DNA of 60,958 bases. Source: PNNG01 sp964577055. Lineage in GTDB: Bacteria > Bacteroidota > Bacteroidia > UBA7662. The notes beneath the pieces were generated by a model. It made no database searches. It was not told the DNA's origin and saw only the letters and a program-made list of their open reading frames with translations. The stretch's first letter is position 1; each line of letters begins with the position of its first letter. Where the stretch lies: assembly GCA_964577055.1 (NCBI GenBank), contig CAZNWC010000014.1, positions 1-60,958 on the forward strand. The letters are read 5' to 3'. Position numbers and translations under genes: made by a program. Shown piece by piece: positions 49,502 to 58,111 of this stretch.

Positions 49502-51304
49502 TTAGTTTTTGACCAGCCTTTCGTATACCATGCCTGCAGCGGTTTCCCATCCCAGCAAGTACACGCCAGGAACCAAGATGCCCATGTCGATATGGTGCTC
49601 ACCGGCGTCAAGGGCTTTTTGCAGCACTTTTTGGCCGTGTAGGTTTTGAATGATCAACTGTCCGGAACGGTCGGCAACCAACGAAAGATGTTGGTTTACT
49701 GGATTAGGATACCACTTGAGACCTGCCAAAAGCTGTTCTTGTACCGAAACGCCTGTGATGATGATGGGGTTGGACGCTTCGGATAAGCATCCATTGGAGT
49801 AACGGGCGGTAAATTGTCCATTTTGTGTAGGCGTGATGGTTGGGCCGCTGAGGCTGTTATCGGCAGTTCCATTTACATACCATATCACATTGGTGCCCGC
49901 TGGTTGATTGGTTACGCTCAAATCGCTACCATTTTGTTGGATGATGGGGGCAATGGGGAGTGCAATGATATTGAAGGTGGAACTTTGGGCGGAAATAGCC
50001 ACAGGATCAGTTGATCTAACACGGTAGCTGAATCCATTACCCGAAACACCTGCTGGCAAAAATCCTCCTACTGTGTTGCCGCTGCCGCTTGAAACGAGGG
50101 GTGTTACCGTATTGTTGCTGCTGATCAATTCGAGGCTAAAAGAATTGTTGGCTTGAAAGCTGCCGAAAGTGACAAAGTCAACCAGCAAAAGGGTCCCTTC
50201 GCAATAACTGTTCAAGTTGGGATTGGTGATCGACAAAAGGCCGGCTGTTACTGAAACAGGAGAGGATAAGCTTGGTGAACACCCGTTGTTGACAATGCCA
50301 ACGGTATAGTTGCCGGCTTGTGTGGGTACATAGGTAGCATTGGTAGCGCCGCTGATTTGGTTGCCATTGAAGAACCAGGCGAAAGTGCCCGATCCAGATG
50401 CGCTCAGGGTGCGACCATCGAAGGTGACACTGGGGGCGGCAGCTGGAACGGTAATGGTAAACGGATTGCTTTGGGCGCCCGTTGCTGCCGGATTGCTGGC
50501 TACTACCCGCACACGATAACCGCTCCCACCCACAGCTCCTGCTGGCGTTTGTGCCGTGATGGCGGCAGGTGCTGTAGCGGATAAACTTCCAATGGTGGTA
50601 GGGTTGGCAAAACTGCCATTTTGATCACTTAGCTGCACACTGAAGGTATTGCCAGCATTAAAGTTGGCACTGGTGGTAAAGTTTACCGTAATGCTTCCTC
50701 CGCGACAAACGGCCGATTGGGTCACCGTGGCGGCATTCACACTGGGTGCAGCCGCCGCTTCTGTAAGGGTGAATACATTGGTATAGATGGCATCGCCGCT
50801 GGTGCCGCCATTGCCGTTTGCGGCATTGGTGGCAACGTAAAAGCTAACTGTTCCTGTGCCGGAAGCTGGTGCGGTCCAACTAAAGCTCCAGCTTTTGGTG
50901 CCTGTCGTAGAGGCCGTAATGCCACCTGAGGTATGCTCGAAATATCCATTAGATACCTGTGTTTCATTGACATTGGTTACAATGAAGGTACCCACATTGG
51001 CATTGCTTGCATTGCGCGAAATCATTTGAAAACCAAATGTGCCAATACCCGTTTGGTTGATGGTCAAAACCGCAGTATACGTTTGGCCGGGTACGTAACT
51101 CGTTAGGTTTGGATTGCCGTTGAAGACCAAGGTGCGCGTGGCAGGACCACTGTTGACAGCGCCACCATGGCAACCTGTACAATTTCCTTGTCCAGGTGCA
51201 CCAGTATTGTTGGGGGGTGGGCCACCTGAACTGGTCATGGCATATTCAGTGGCCAATAAACTCAAGAAGCCAAAAATGGCAATGGCAGTAAGTTTGCGAA
51301 GCAT
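49502..51304 (-). CDS. Secreted T9SS cargo with CxxCH motif and choice-of-anchor V domain
   Basis: 600-aa type IX secretion cargo. A signal peptide-like N terminus is followed by GQGNCTGCHGG (39-49), whose CTGCH (42-46) has the c-type heme-binding form. Next comes a Reelin-N-like "choice-of-anchor V" domain (about 55-190), then four Ig/PKD-like modules rich in Ser, Thr and Asn, and a type A sorting domain of about 75 residues (LKWYPNPVNQHLSL ... GVYLLGWE). The CTGCH ahead of this domain recurs in Bacteroidota proteins, but whether heme is bound is unknown. It probably acts at the surface. Confidence 0.85.
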   Translation of the reverse strand: MLRKLTAIAIFGFLSLLATEYAMTSSGGPPPNNTGAPGQGNCTGCHGGAVNSGPATRTLVFNGNPNLTSYVPGQTYTAVLTINQTGIGTFGFQMISRNASNANVGTFIVTNVNETQVSNGYFEHTSGGITASTTGTKSWSFSWTAPASGTGTVSFYVATNAANGNGGTSGDAIYTNVFTLTEAAAAPSVNAATVTQSAVCRGGSITVNFTTSANFNAGNTFSVQLSDQNGSFANPTTIGSLSATAPAAITAQTPAGAVGGSGYRVRVVASNPAATGAQSNPFTITVPAAAPSVTFDGRTLSASGSGTFAWFFNGNQISGATNATYVPTQAGNYTVGIVNNGCSPSLSSPVSVTAGLLSITNPNLNSYCEGTLLLVDFVTFGSFQANNSFSLELISSNNTVTPLVSSGSGNTVGGFLPAGVSGNGFSYRVRSTDPVAISAQSSTFNIIALPIAPIIQQNGSDLSVTNQPAGTNVIWYVNGTADNSLSGPTITPTQNGQFTARYSNGCLSEASNPIIITGVSVQEQLLAGLKWYPNPVNQHLSLVADRSGQLIIQNLHGQKVLQKALDAGEHHIDMGILVPGVYLLGWETAAGMVYERLVKN

Positions 51305-51392
51305 AAGCAGGGTTTCAGTAAGATGAAGGTAAATAAATTTCTGAATACAAGACGCTTAGATGTTGTGTTGGGATTTGTTTTGATGAAGATTT

Positions 51393-51407
51393 AATGAAAA
51401 TTTCATT
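51393..51407. other. 15-bp palindrome upstream of the T9SS cargo gene
   Basis: AATGAAA-A-TTTCATT, next to a terminator, in the gap between tonB and the cargo gene. A possible operator; it could also be chance in AT-rich DNA. Confidence 0.3.
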
Positions 51408-51412
51408 CCAAC

Positions 51413-51438
51413 AAAAAAGCCGGCTGATGCCGGCTTTT
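51413..51438 (-). terminator. Rho-independent terminator after the first tonB-like gene
   Basis: On the minus strand: AAAAGCCGGC-ATCA-GCCGGCTTTTTT, a 6-bp GC stem with a run of six T. Confidence 0.88.
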
Positions 51439-51456
51439 CATCTTGGTTTGTATTGC

Positions 51457-52119
51457 TTATCGCAGGGTAAAGCGGAAAGGCAAGTTGTATTGCACCCGAA
51501 CCGGCATGCCCCTTTGTTTTCCGGGCTTCCATGCTGGCATTGATTTTACCACACGAATGGCTTCTTCATCGCAACCACCACCAATACCGCGCAATACTTG
51601 CACATTGTTGATGTTGCCTTTTTCATCTACCACAAAAGTTACGACCACAATCCCTTGCAAACCGTTTTCACGGGCCAGCGGTGGGTATTTGGTGTTTTTG
51701 GCCATGTATTCAAGCAAGGCCTGGTCACCACCAGGGAACGAAGGCATTTCTTCTACAATGGTGAAGATTTCAGGTTCTGCCGGACCTTCTTCAGGCTCGA
51801 TTACCGGAATATCGATTTTTGTATCTTGGTTTACCTCGGTCGATTGAATGTCGTCTTCCTCTACCAACTCATCGTCTTCCACTACTTCGAGTTGTGGTGG
51901 CGGTGGCGGTGGTGGTGGTTGAACTTTTTGCTCTGTTTGTGGCACTTCTACCTCAACCGGTTCTTCGATCACGAGTTGACCGAGGTCGGAGGGACCACCT
52001 TCGCGGTCTGCCCAGTTGAAGGCGGTGAGCATGAGGCCCAGCGACACAATCATACCAACCTGAAAAAACAAACTGCGCTTGTTATTCAAATCGGCTTTCG
52101 GTGTTTTTTTTGGTTCCAT
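51457..52119 (-). CDS. TonB-family energy transducer (paralogue 1)
   Basis: 220-aa inner-membrane-anchored protein. One membrane helix (about residues 17-36), a periplasmic stretch with PPPPPPPP (69-76) and a very acidic segment, then a TonB C-terminal domain (about 125-220) containing MPSFPGGDQALLEY, YPPLARENGLQGIVVVTFVVDEKG and GGGCDEEAIRVVKSMPAWKPGKQRG. It transmits proton-motive force to outer-membrane transporters. It ends in a terminator. It is a tandem paralogue of the next gene; the C-terminal domains are closely similar and the linkers differ. Confidence 0.92.
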   Translation of the reverse strand: MEPKKTPKADLNNKRSLFFQVGMIVSLGLMLTAFNWADREGGPSDLGQLVIEEPVEVEVPQTEQKVQPPPPPPPPQLEVVEDDELVEEDDIQSTEVNQDTKIDIPVIEPEEGPAEPEIFTIVEEMPSFPGGDQALLEYMAKNTKYPPLARENGLQGIVVVTFVVDEKGNINNVQVLRGIGGGCDEEAIRVVKSMPAWKPGKQRGMPVRVQYNLPFRFTLR

Positions 52120-52232
52120 GAGCGTTGTTTCTAAGGGAAACGTAATAAGCTACAAATTAATGCAAATACAGCTGAAAACCCAAATGTGTTCTGAAAAAAT
52201 CAAAGAAGCGTTACATGCTTGTGACGCGCAAC

Positions 52233-52955
52233 TCAATCGATTTTGAGTTGAAAGCGTACTGGCAGGTTGTACCGAACTCTTACTGGCCGGCCCCGCTGCT
52301 TGCCGGGTTTCCAAACGGGCATGGCATTTACCACGCGGATAGCTTCTTCATCGCATCCGCCGCCAATGCCCCTGGTAATGGTAGGCTGGGTGATATTGCC
52401 TTTTTCGTCGATGATGAATTGTACCACCACCAGGCCCTGGATTTTGCTTTCGAGTGCAAGCGACGGATAGCGCAATTCTTTGTATAAAAATGCCAATAGC
52501 GCCGCATCGCCACCGGGAAACGAAGGCATTTCTTCAACGACCACAAAAACCTCTGCTTCACCTGCAGCAGTTTCGTCGGGCACCGCTACCGATGGAGATT
52601 CACCCGTAAAGGCGCTTGCCGGAATGGCCACATCGCGGTCGGAGGTGATTTCGGTGGTGGCCATTTCTGACTCCTCAATATCGCGCAAAACGGTTTCGAT
52701 GTTTCCCGACAAAGGGGATGTACTCAGTTTTATGTCGGGAGGAGGGGGTGCAAAAGTCCGCTGCCGGGTAGGGGGTGTTACTTCATCAACCGTTTGGATG
52801 CGGTCCCATTCAGGATTGTATGTGACGGGTGCATTCCAAGTGTCGGAAACGCTTTTCCAATTGAAAACCAACAGGCTCAGGCCCAACGCTACAATCAACC
52901 CAATTTCGAAAAAAAGCAGCCGTTTTTCATTGAGCGATTTGAGGTAGCGTAACAT
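52233..52955 (-). CDS. TonB-family energy transducer (paralogue 2)
   Basis: 240-aa protein with the same layout as its neighbour: membrane helix (about 12-30), a linker with FAPPPPDIKL, and a TonB C-terminal domain holding MPSFPGGDAALLAF, YPSLALESKIQGLVVVQFIIDEKG and GGGCDEEAIRVVNAMPVWKPGKQRG. The linker is less acidic and has a shorter proline run, so the two may serve different outer-membrane partners. Its start is 4 bases after the vanZ-like gene, making it the last member of the gcvH-vanZ-tonB run. No exbB/exbD is in this window. Confidence 0.92.
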   Translation of the reverse strand: MLRYLKSLNEKRLLFFEIGLIVALGLSLLVFNWKSVSDTWNAPVTYNPEWDRIQTVDEVTPPTRQRTFAPPPPDIKLSTSPLSGNIETVLRDIEESEMATTEITSDRDVAIPASAFTGESPSVAVPDETAAGEAEVFVVVEEMPSFPGGDAALLAFLYKELRYPSLALESKIQGLVVVQFIIDEKGNITQPTITRGIGGGCDEEAIRVVNAMPVWKPGKQRGRPVRVRYNLPVRFQLKID

Positions 52956-52959
52956 ATCC

Positions 52960-53397
52960 CTATCCTTTGATGAAAAAGCGAAAGAATAAAAAACCCGCTA
53001 CTGTGCCTGCGCTGTTGGCGAGATAATCGACCAAATCGGGGGAGCGTTGAATGAACAATACACCTTGCAATATTTCGGTTAGCCCACTGTACACAATCCC
53101 AATCAACAGGGTGTAGTAACCGCCTTCGAAACGTAACATGGGGATGCTTGTTTGTTTGATGAAGGCTTGCATCCACAAAAAAGAGAGCACGAAATACAAT
53201 CCGAAATGAATGAATTTGTCGGCGCTGAAAAGTTCATTGTTCGGAAAACTATAACCGGGGAGACCGATCAATAGCAATATAAAGGCCATCCACAACAGCG
53301 GGGGCAAGCTGTAATTCAACAACTTGCCCAGCTGTCGGCGGTTTACCCGGCGAATTTGCTGGCCGAGATTACTGTCCAATATGTTGTTGGTAAGCAT
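52960..53397 (-). CDS. VanZ-like membrane protein
   Basis: 145-aa protein with about four helices. FSADKFIHFGLYFVLSFLW and GLTEILQGVLFIQRSPDLVDYLANSAGTVAG are the VanZ/teicoplanin-resistance-like motifs. Despite the name, most members are not resistance factors and their role is unknown. The start overlaps the end of gcvH by 29 bases; an internal start is possible but would cut into the N-terminal basic segment. It shares a transcript with gcvH and the TonB gene. Confidence 0.87.
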   Translation of the reverse strand: MLTNNILDSNLGQQIRRVNRRQLGKLLNYSLPPLLWMAFILLLIGLPGYSFPNNELFSADKFIHFGLYFVLSFLWMQAFIKQTSIPMLRFEGGYYTLLIGIVYSGLTEILQGVLFIQRSPDLVDYLANSAGTVAGFLFFRFFIKG

Positions 53398-53749
53398 CGG
53401 CTGACATGAGCGCGTTTGCTTCCTCTGGGTTCGAGATTTTCACCTTGATCATCCAACCGGCACCATAAGGGTCGGTGTTTACAGCTTCAGGCGTATTGTC
53501 GAGCCCGTCGTTTTTTTCAATCACCACGCCCGAAAGCGGCATGAACAAATCAGATACCGTTTTTACGGCTTCCACAGTACCAAACACTTCGTCTCTGCCG
53601 ATGTGTTGACCTACCGTTTCAATTTCTACGAATACGATGTCACCCAATTCGCCTTGGGCAAAGTCGGTGATGCCAATGGTGGCCACATCGCCTTCGATGC
53701 TTACCCATTCGTGCTCTTTGGTGTACTTTAAATTGGCTGGAATGCTCAT
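53369..53749 (-). CDS. gcvH: Glycine cleavage system H protein
   Basis: 126-aa lipoyl carrier. KYTKEHEWVSIEGDVATIGITDFAQ and the lipoylation site TVEAVKTVSD (Lys63) are standard, and the ending GWMIKVKISNPEEANALM is typical. The ATG at 53749 fits the family N terminus. TAAATTTG lies 15 bases upstream as promoter. The gcvP and gcvT partners are not in the window. Confidence 0.96.
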   Translation of the reverse strand: MSIPANLKYTKEHEWVSIEGDVATIGITDFAQGELGDIVFVEIETVGQHIGRDEVFGTVEAVKTVSDLFMPLSGVVIEKNDGLDNTPEAVNTDPYGAGWMIKVKISNPEEANALMSADAYQQHIGQ

Positions 53750-53764
53750 GAGGATATTTTTTGT

Positions 53765-53772
53765 CAAATTTA
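53765..53772 (-). promoter_or_regulatory. TAnnTTTG promoter of the gcvH-vanZ-tonB run
   Basis: Minus-strand TAAATTTG, 15 bases before the ATG at 53749. Confidence 0.6.
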
Positions 53773-53795
53773 GCAATCTGCTCGGCTGTTGTGCC

Positions 53796-54863
53796 TCAAG
53801 CTTCGTTTTTAAAAGCGGGTAATTTTTGAACAATGGTGCCGGCTGTTTCGCGGTAACGGCCCTTGCGGAAGATGTTCTGTTTGTTTTTTAGCAAACCTTT
53901 GCGCAGTTCTTTTTGTGCCTCCTCGGGCAAGGCTACAATTTGGGCACAAGCTTCGCTGCAACAACGGTTGTAAGTTTCGGCACATGCGGCGCATTGAATG
54001 AACAATAAGTGACAGGCTTCGTTGGCGCAGTTCACATGGGTATCGGCTGGCTGGCCGCACTGGTGGCAATGGGCAATGATCTCGTCGCTGATGCGCTCGC
54101 CGAGGCGCTCGTCAAACACGAAATTCTTTCCTTTGAATTTGTTCGGAATGCCCTGGTACTTCACCTGACGCGCATATTCGATGATGCCGCCATGCAACTG
54201 GTTTACATCGGCAAAGCCGAGGTGCCTGAAGTAGGCACTGGCTTTTTCACACCTGATACCTCCGGTACAATAGAGCAGCAACTTTGCATCTTTTTTGTCT
54301 TCCAGTAAATTGGCAACCAAAGGCAATTCGTCGCGAAAGGTGTCAACATCGGGACAAATGGCTCCTTCGAAATGTCCAACTTCACTTTCATAGTGATTGC
54401 GCATGTCGACCACAATCGCTTTGGGATCGGCCATGGCTTCGTTGAATTCTACTGCCGATAAGTGTCGGCCTACGTTGGTTACGTCAAAGGCATGGTCGTC
54501 GAGTCCATCGGCTACGATTTTGTCTTTGATTTTGACGGCGAGTTTGAAAAACGACTTGCCATCGTCTTCAACGGCAATTTTAAAGGGCACGTCTTTGAAC
54601 TCAGGCCAACTGTACAATTCCGACTTAAATTGTTCGAAATGCTGTTCGGGCACGCTCATTTGGGCATTGATGCCTTCGCGGGCCACATACACCCGTCCGA
54701 AACATTGCAAAGCTTCCCATTGGGCGTACAAACGGTCGCGCACCTCTTGGGGGTCGCTTAAAATGACATAACGGTAAAACGAGAGGGTTACCCGACGGAA
54801 ATCCTCTTCCATCAACCGCTTTTTCAAGAGCCGGCGGTCGACACGATTGTGTAATAAACTCAT
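53796..54863 (-). CDS. trhO: tRNA uridine(34) hydroxylase TrhO (rhodanese-like)
   Basis: 355-aa enzyme that hydroxylates wobble U34 of some tRNAs using O2. It has an N-terminal acylphosphatase-like domain (VTLSFYRYV ... REGINAQMS, about 25-110), a rhodanese domain with catalytic Cys199 in LLYCTGGIRCEK, and a C-terminal cysteine-rich region (CHQCGQPADTHVNC ... CAACAETYNRCC) that probably binds zinc. This longer form is known from Bacteroidota. TACCTTTG at 54900-54907 is the likely promoter. It lies apart from the other tRNA- and sulfur-related genes. Confidence 0.93.
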   Translation of the reverse strand: MSLLHNRVDRRLLKKRLMEEDFRRVTLSFYRYVILSDPQEVRDRLYAQWEALQCFGRVYVAREGINAQMSVPEQHFEQFKSELYSWPEFKDVPFKIAVEDDGKSFFKLAVKIKDKIVADGLDDHAFDVTNVGRHLSAVEFNEAMADPKAIVVDMRNHYESEVGHFEGAICPDVDTFRDELPLVANLLEDKKDAKLLLYCTGGIRCEKASAYFRHLGFADVNQLHGGIIEYARQVKYQGIPNKFKGKNFVFDERLGERISDEIIAHCHQCGQPADTHVNCANEACHLLFIQCAACAETYNRCCSEACAQIVALPEEAQKELRKGLLKNKQNIFRKGRYRETAGTIVQKLPAFKNEA

Positions 54864-54899
54864 AAAATGGGGTGTTAAGGCACAAACTTAAACCGGACC

Positions 54900-54907
54900 C
54901 AAAGGTA
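54900..54907 (-). promoter_or_regulatory. TAnnTTTG promoter of trhO
   Basis: Minus-strand TACCTTTG, 36 bases before the ATG at 54863; it sits just beyond the waaA stop. Confidence 0.6.
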
Positions 54908-54913
54908 AGAAAT

Positions 54914-56155
54914 TTATGCTTCCCGGAGCAATGCTTCCACCTGGGCCATGATGCGCTTGCTGGCCCCTGCTTGATTTTCGAACCAGCTGATAGCGTTTCG
55001 CTTCAATTGCAAACGCCAAGCAGCATCAAGGTGCTTTTCCCAATAGGCGCCCAAGGCGGCATAAGTGGTAATTTCGAAGGCCAAACCGGCAGCTTGTAGT
55101 GCCCCTGCTTCAATGAATTTTTGGTTTTTGGGACCAAAATACACGGGGATTCCGTACACAGCGGCTTCGAGCGTATTGTGAATCCCTTTGCCAAAACCCC
55201 CACCGATGTAGGCTGCTTGACCATAGCGGTACACCTTGCCCAGCATGCCCATGGTATTCAGTACCAAGACCCTGGTTTCGGCCATTTGTTCGGGATGGCT
55301 GTTGGTATATGCCCGTGCATGTGGACCAAACCGGCTGAGCAGCTCGCTGGTACGTTGGGCATTTACGGTGTGGGGAGCGATGATTAGGCGTGCTGTTGGG
55401 TGCCTTTCCAGCCAAGCCTGCAACAGGGCTTCATCTGCGGGCCAGGTGCTGCCGGCTACCAAAACGGCATGGCCGCGGGCAAAGGCTTCGAGCAGTGGGT
55501 CGATAAAAGGTTGTTGGGCAATGTCGAGCACGCGGTCAGTGCGAGTATCGCCCACTACGGTATGGTTGTGCAAGCCAAGTTGCTGAAGCAAGCTGGCGGA
55601 TACTGTGTCTTGCACATAAAAATGGTGGACCGATGCCAACATTTTGCGCCAAAAAGCACGCGTTGGCCACTTGAAAAAGGGCTGATTGGGCCTAAAGGGG
55701 GCAGATACAAGCAACAAGGGGATGTTGTGCGCTTTCAGTGCCCTGTAGTGGTGGTACCAAAACTCATATTTGATAAAGATGGCGATGCGCAGCTGCAAAC
55801 GGGCATGCCATGCGGCTATTTCTTCGGGGGTGTCTTCGGGCAAGTAACACACCACATCGGCCAACGCATAGTCTTTGCGCAGTTCATATCCCGAGGGTGA
55901 ATAAAAGGTTACCAGGATGGCATGCTGGGGATGGAAACGTCTGTGCCATTCGATGAGGGGACGTGCCTGTTCGAATTCACCTGCGGATGCCGTGTGAAAC
56001 CAAATCACCGGACGGTCGCTGGGCAGGCGCTCAATTGCATTTCGCCAGTTTTTTCTGCCTTCTACCCACAAATTAGCCTTTTCATGGCCGAAGGCTGCCA
56101 GCAAGCGGAGCAGCCAACCGTAGAGGCGAATGATTGCGGTGTATAGGCTTTCCAT
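54914..56155 (-). CDS. waaA: 3-deoxy-D-manno-octulosonic acid (Kdo) transferase
   Basis: 413-aa GT30 glycosyltransferase that adds Kdo to lipid A precursor at the inner membrane. An N-terminal membrane anchor (LYTAIIRLYGWLLRLLAAF) is followed by IWFHTASAGEFEQARPLI with the catalytic glutamate, FIKYEFWYHHYRALKAHNIPLLLVSAPFRP, and the donor-site GGGFGKGIHNTLEAAVYGIPVYFGP. Its presence indicates a Kdo-containing LPS. The ATG at 56155 overlaps the stop of the upstream gene by one base. Confidence 0.95.
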   Translation of the reverse strand: MESLYTAIIRLYGWLLRLLAAFGHEKANLWVEGRKNWRNAIERLPSDRPVIWFHTASAGEFEQARPLIEWHRRFHPQHAILVTFYSPSGYELRKDYALADVVCYLPEDTPEEIAAWHARLQLRIAIFIKYEFWYHHYRALKAHNIPLLLVSAPFRPNQPFFKWPTRAFWRKMLASVHHFYVQDTVSASLLQQLGLHNHTVVGDTRTDRVLDIAQQPFIDPLLEAFARGHAVLVAGSTWPADEALLQAWLERHPTARLIIAPHTVNAQRTSELLSRFGPHARAYTNSHPEQMAETRVLVLNTMGMLGKVYRYGQAAYIGGGFGKGIHNTLEAAVYGIPVYFGPKNQKFIEAGALQAAGLAFEITTYAALGAYWEKHLDAAWRLQLKRNAISWFENQAGASKRIMAQVEALLREA

Positions 56156-56907
56156 CAATAAAAAAGCATGGCTTTTTCGGCTCTTTGATAGAGTGGTAAA
56201 ATCCAACCTGCCTTGAGGCCCAGCATCAGGTCGGTACGCTGCCGGGTGTCGGGCAGTCCCGTATCAAAATTCACCGTGCGACGGTTTTGCGTGATCGCAT
56301 AATGGAAATCGACGCCGATGAAAAAATTGATCAGCTTGTTGTCGCTGAGGTGCTGGTAGCCAATAAATGGATTGAAACTCATCCCATTGCTCAACCGGTC
56401 GTAGCCTTTTTTGTATTCGGTAGATATTTGCGGACTGTTGTTGCGCGGGGTCTCTATCCAAATCTTGTGCTGCAGAATGCCGTAACCGAGTTCAACGAGC
56501 AGCCCACTGTTGGGGTTGGGGCCAATTACTGGGATGATTTTGCCTACTTTTCCATAAACCGCCCAGCCAAACTGCCGCAGCCGGTAGTCTTCGAATACGC
56601 CCGATTCGGTGATGATATCGCCCGAGGAGGTGGTAATGTTGCGCATAATGTCGGTTTCTCGTACGGGAGCGCCAAAAACATGGCTGCCGCTCAGCCCAAA
56701 TTGCCAGTTGCCCTTGGTTTTGTAAGTAACATCGAGTCCGACCATCGCGCCGGGACCAAAGCGTTGCGACAAATGGCCACCAGGCAAGTAGATCCCGCCA
56801 TGCGGCTTCACCAACACCAACGAAAGTGCATCGCGTGAAGGGTCTTGTTGGGCTTGTATGGCTTGGGTCAAGCAAAACATCAGGCACAAAAGGAGCAATT
56901 TTTTCAT
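56155..56907 (-). CDS. Predicted outer-membrane protein next to waaA
   Basis: 250-aa protein of unknown function. A clear signal peptide (MKKLLLLCLMFCLTQAIQAQ) is followed by alternating strands (GAMVGLDVTYKTKGNWQFGLSGSHVFG, FGWAVYGKVGKIIPVIG, FFIGVDFHYAITQNRRTVNFD, DLMLGLKAGWILPLY) that suggest an 8-10 strand barrel. Its coupling to waaA and the histidine kinase places it in envelope maintenance. No enzymatic residues were recognised. Confidence 0.78.
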   Translation of the reverse strand: MKKLLLLCLMFCLTQAIQAQQDPSRDALSLVLVKPHGGIYLPGGHLSQRFGPGAMVGLDVTYKTKGNWQFGLSGSHVFGAPVRETDIMRNITTSSGDIITESGVFEDYRLRQFGWAVYGKVGKIIPVIGPNPNSGLLVELGYGILQHKIWIETPRNNSPQISTEYKKGYDRLSNGMSFNPFIGYQHLSDNKLINFFIGVDFHYAITQNRRTVNFDTGLPDTRQRTDLMLGLKAGWILPLYQRAEKAMLFY

Positions 56908-56926
56908 GGCGCAATAAAGGTAGTTG

Positions 56927-58108
56927 TTAATTGGTTGCCTCGCTGTTTAGGGGCAGTTGGATGCGAAAAGTGGTTCCTTTTCCAGGTTCCGACCAGCGCA
57001 CAAAAATTTTCCCTTGGTGGTATTTTTCAACGATGCGTTTGGTTAGGGTGAGTCCCAGCCCCCAGCCTCTTTTCCGGGTGGTGATGCCTGGCTTAAATAT
57101 GGCTTGAAACTGGTTGGCAGGAATGCCTTTGCCGGTATCTGTAAAATCGATGAGCGCTTGTTTTCCTTGCACTTGCAAGTGAACGGTAATGGTGCCGCTG
57201 CCGCTCATGGCATCGAGCGCATTTTTGGTCAGGTTTTCTATCACCCAATCAAAGAGTGGGGCATTTAAGTTGCTCCAAACGGCTGTATTTCCCAACTCCA
57301 GTTTGAAGATGAATTTTTCTGAGGCCCTTTTGCGCATATAGCCCATGGCGTTTTCGAGCACAAGGCGCAAATCATTTGACTCGAGCACGGGTACCGAACC
57401 GATTTTTGAAAAACGCTCGGTAATGGTTTGCAAGCGTTCAATGTCTTTGCCTATTTCGGCCAGCATTTCACCATCGGCATTATCGCTTGCTGCGCTGCTC
57501 TTGAGGTACTCATGCCAGGCCAACAAGGAGCTAATGGGCGTACCCAGCTGGTGAGCCGTTTCCTTGGCCATGCCCACCCATAAAAAGTCTTGCTCGTAGC
57601 GCCTGCTCATGCTGAAGGCCAGGTAGCTTACCAGGAGAAAAATGCTGATTACACCCAATTGAAAATAGGGATAATAGCGCAGCTGGTACAGTAAGTCGCT
57701 GTCTTTATAGAAAATGTACTGGGTGATGCCTTCGAGGGGTTCGATGCGGATGGGTTCATGCTGTTGGCGCATTACCAATAGCTGTTTTTCGAGGTAACCG
57801 GGTTTGGCCGCTTTGAGCGGATCGATGTTGAGATACGATAAGATACCCAGCGTATCGTCGGTCAAAATCACGGGTATATTGTCGTTTTCGCGGAGAATAT
57901 CGAGCAAAAACTCCTGGTTTTCCTCCAAGTCTGTGTTGGCACTGAGGTCGCGTGTGGCTTTGGCCCACAACATCATCTTTTTCTTTTCTTGTACCTCAAT
58001 GTTCCTTACGACTTCGGAGGTGTAATACAACGAAACCGCCCCAATGAACACGGCAATGAGCAAAAGAATGATTTTCCAGTTGTTCTTTTTGTAATAAATC
58101 GAAATCAT
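56927..58108 (-). CDS. Membrane sensor histidine kinase
   Basis: 393-aa two-component kinase. Two membrane helices (12-30 and about 150-167) enclose a 120-residue periplasmic sensor. The H-box AKETAHQLGTPISSLLAW has phospho-acceptor His186; the ATPase domain shows NLTKNALDAM (N box), DTGKGIP (G1) and GWGLGLTLTKRIVEKYHQG (G2). The H-box form is common in Bacteroidota. No response regulator lies next to it, so it is an orphan here. It is 3 bases behind the AsmA-like gene and 19 bases before the outer-membrane protein gene. Confidence 0.92.
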   Translation of the reverse strand: MISIYYKKNNWKIILLLIAVFIGAVSLYYTSEVVRNIEVQEKKKMMLWAKATRDLSANTDLEENQEFLLDILRENDNIPVILTDDTLGILSYLNIDPLKAAKPGYLEKQLLVMRQQHEPIRIEPLEGITQYIFYKDSDLLYQLRYYPYFQLGVISIFLLVSYLAFSMSRRYEQDFLWVGMAKETAHQLGTPISSLLAWHEYLKSSAASDNADGEMLAEIGKDIERLQTITERFSKIGSVPVLESNDLRLVLENAMGYMRKRASEKFIFKLELGNTAVWSNLNAPLFDWVIENLTKNALDAMSGSGTITVHLQVQGKQALIDFTDTGKGIPANQFQAIFKPGITTRKRGWGLGLTLTKRIVEKYHQGKIFVRWSEPGKGTTFRIQLPLNSEATN

Positions 58109-58111
58109 GGC

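Noticed and set aside
52960..53397. Teicoplanin resistance gene vanZ
   Set aside because: Only the broad VanZ-like fold is present and no other glycopeptide-resistance gene is nearby, so no resistance role is claimed.
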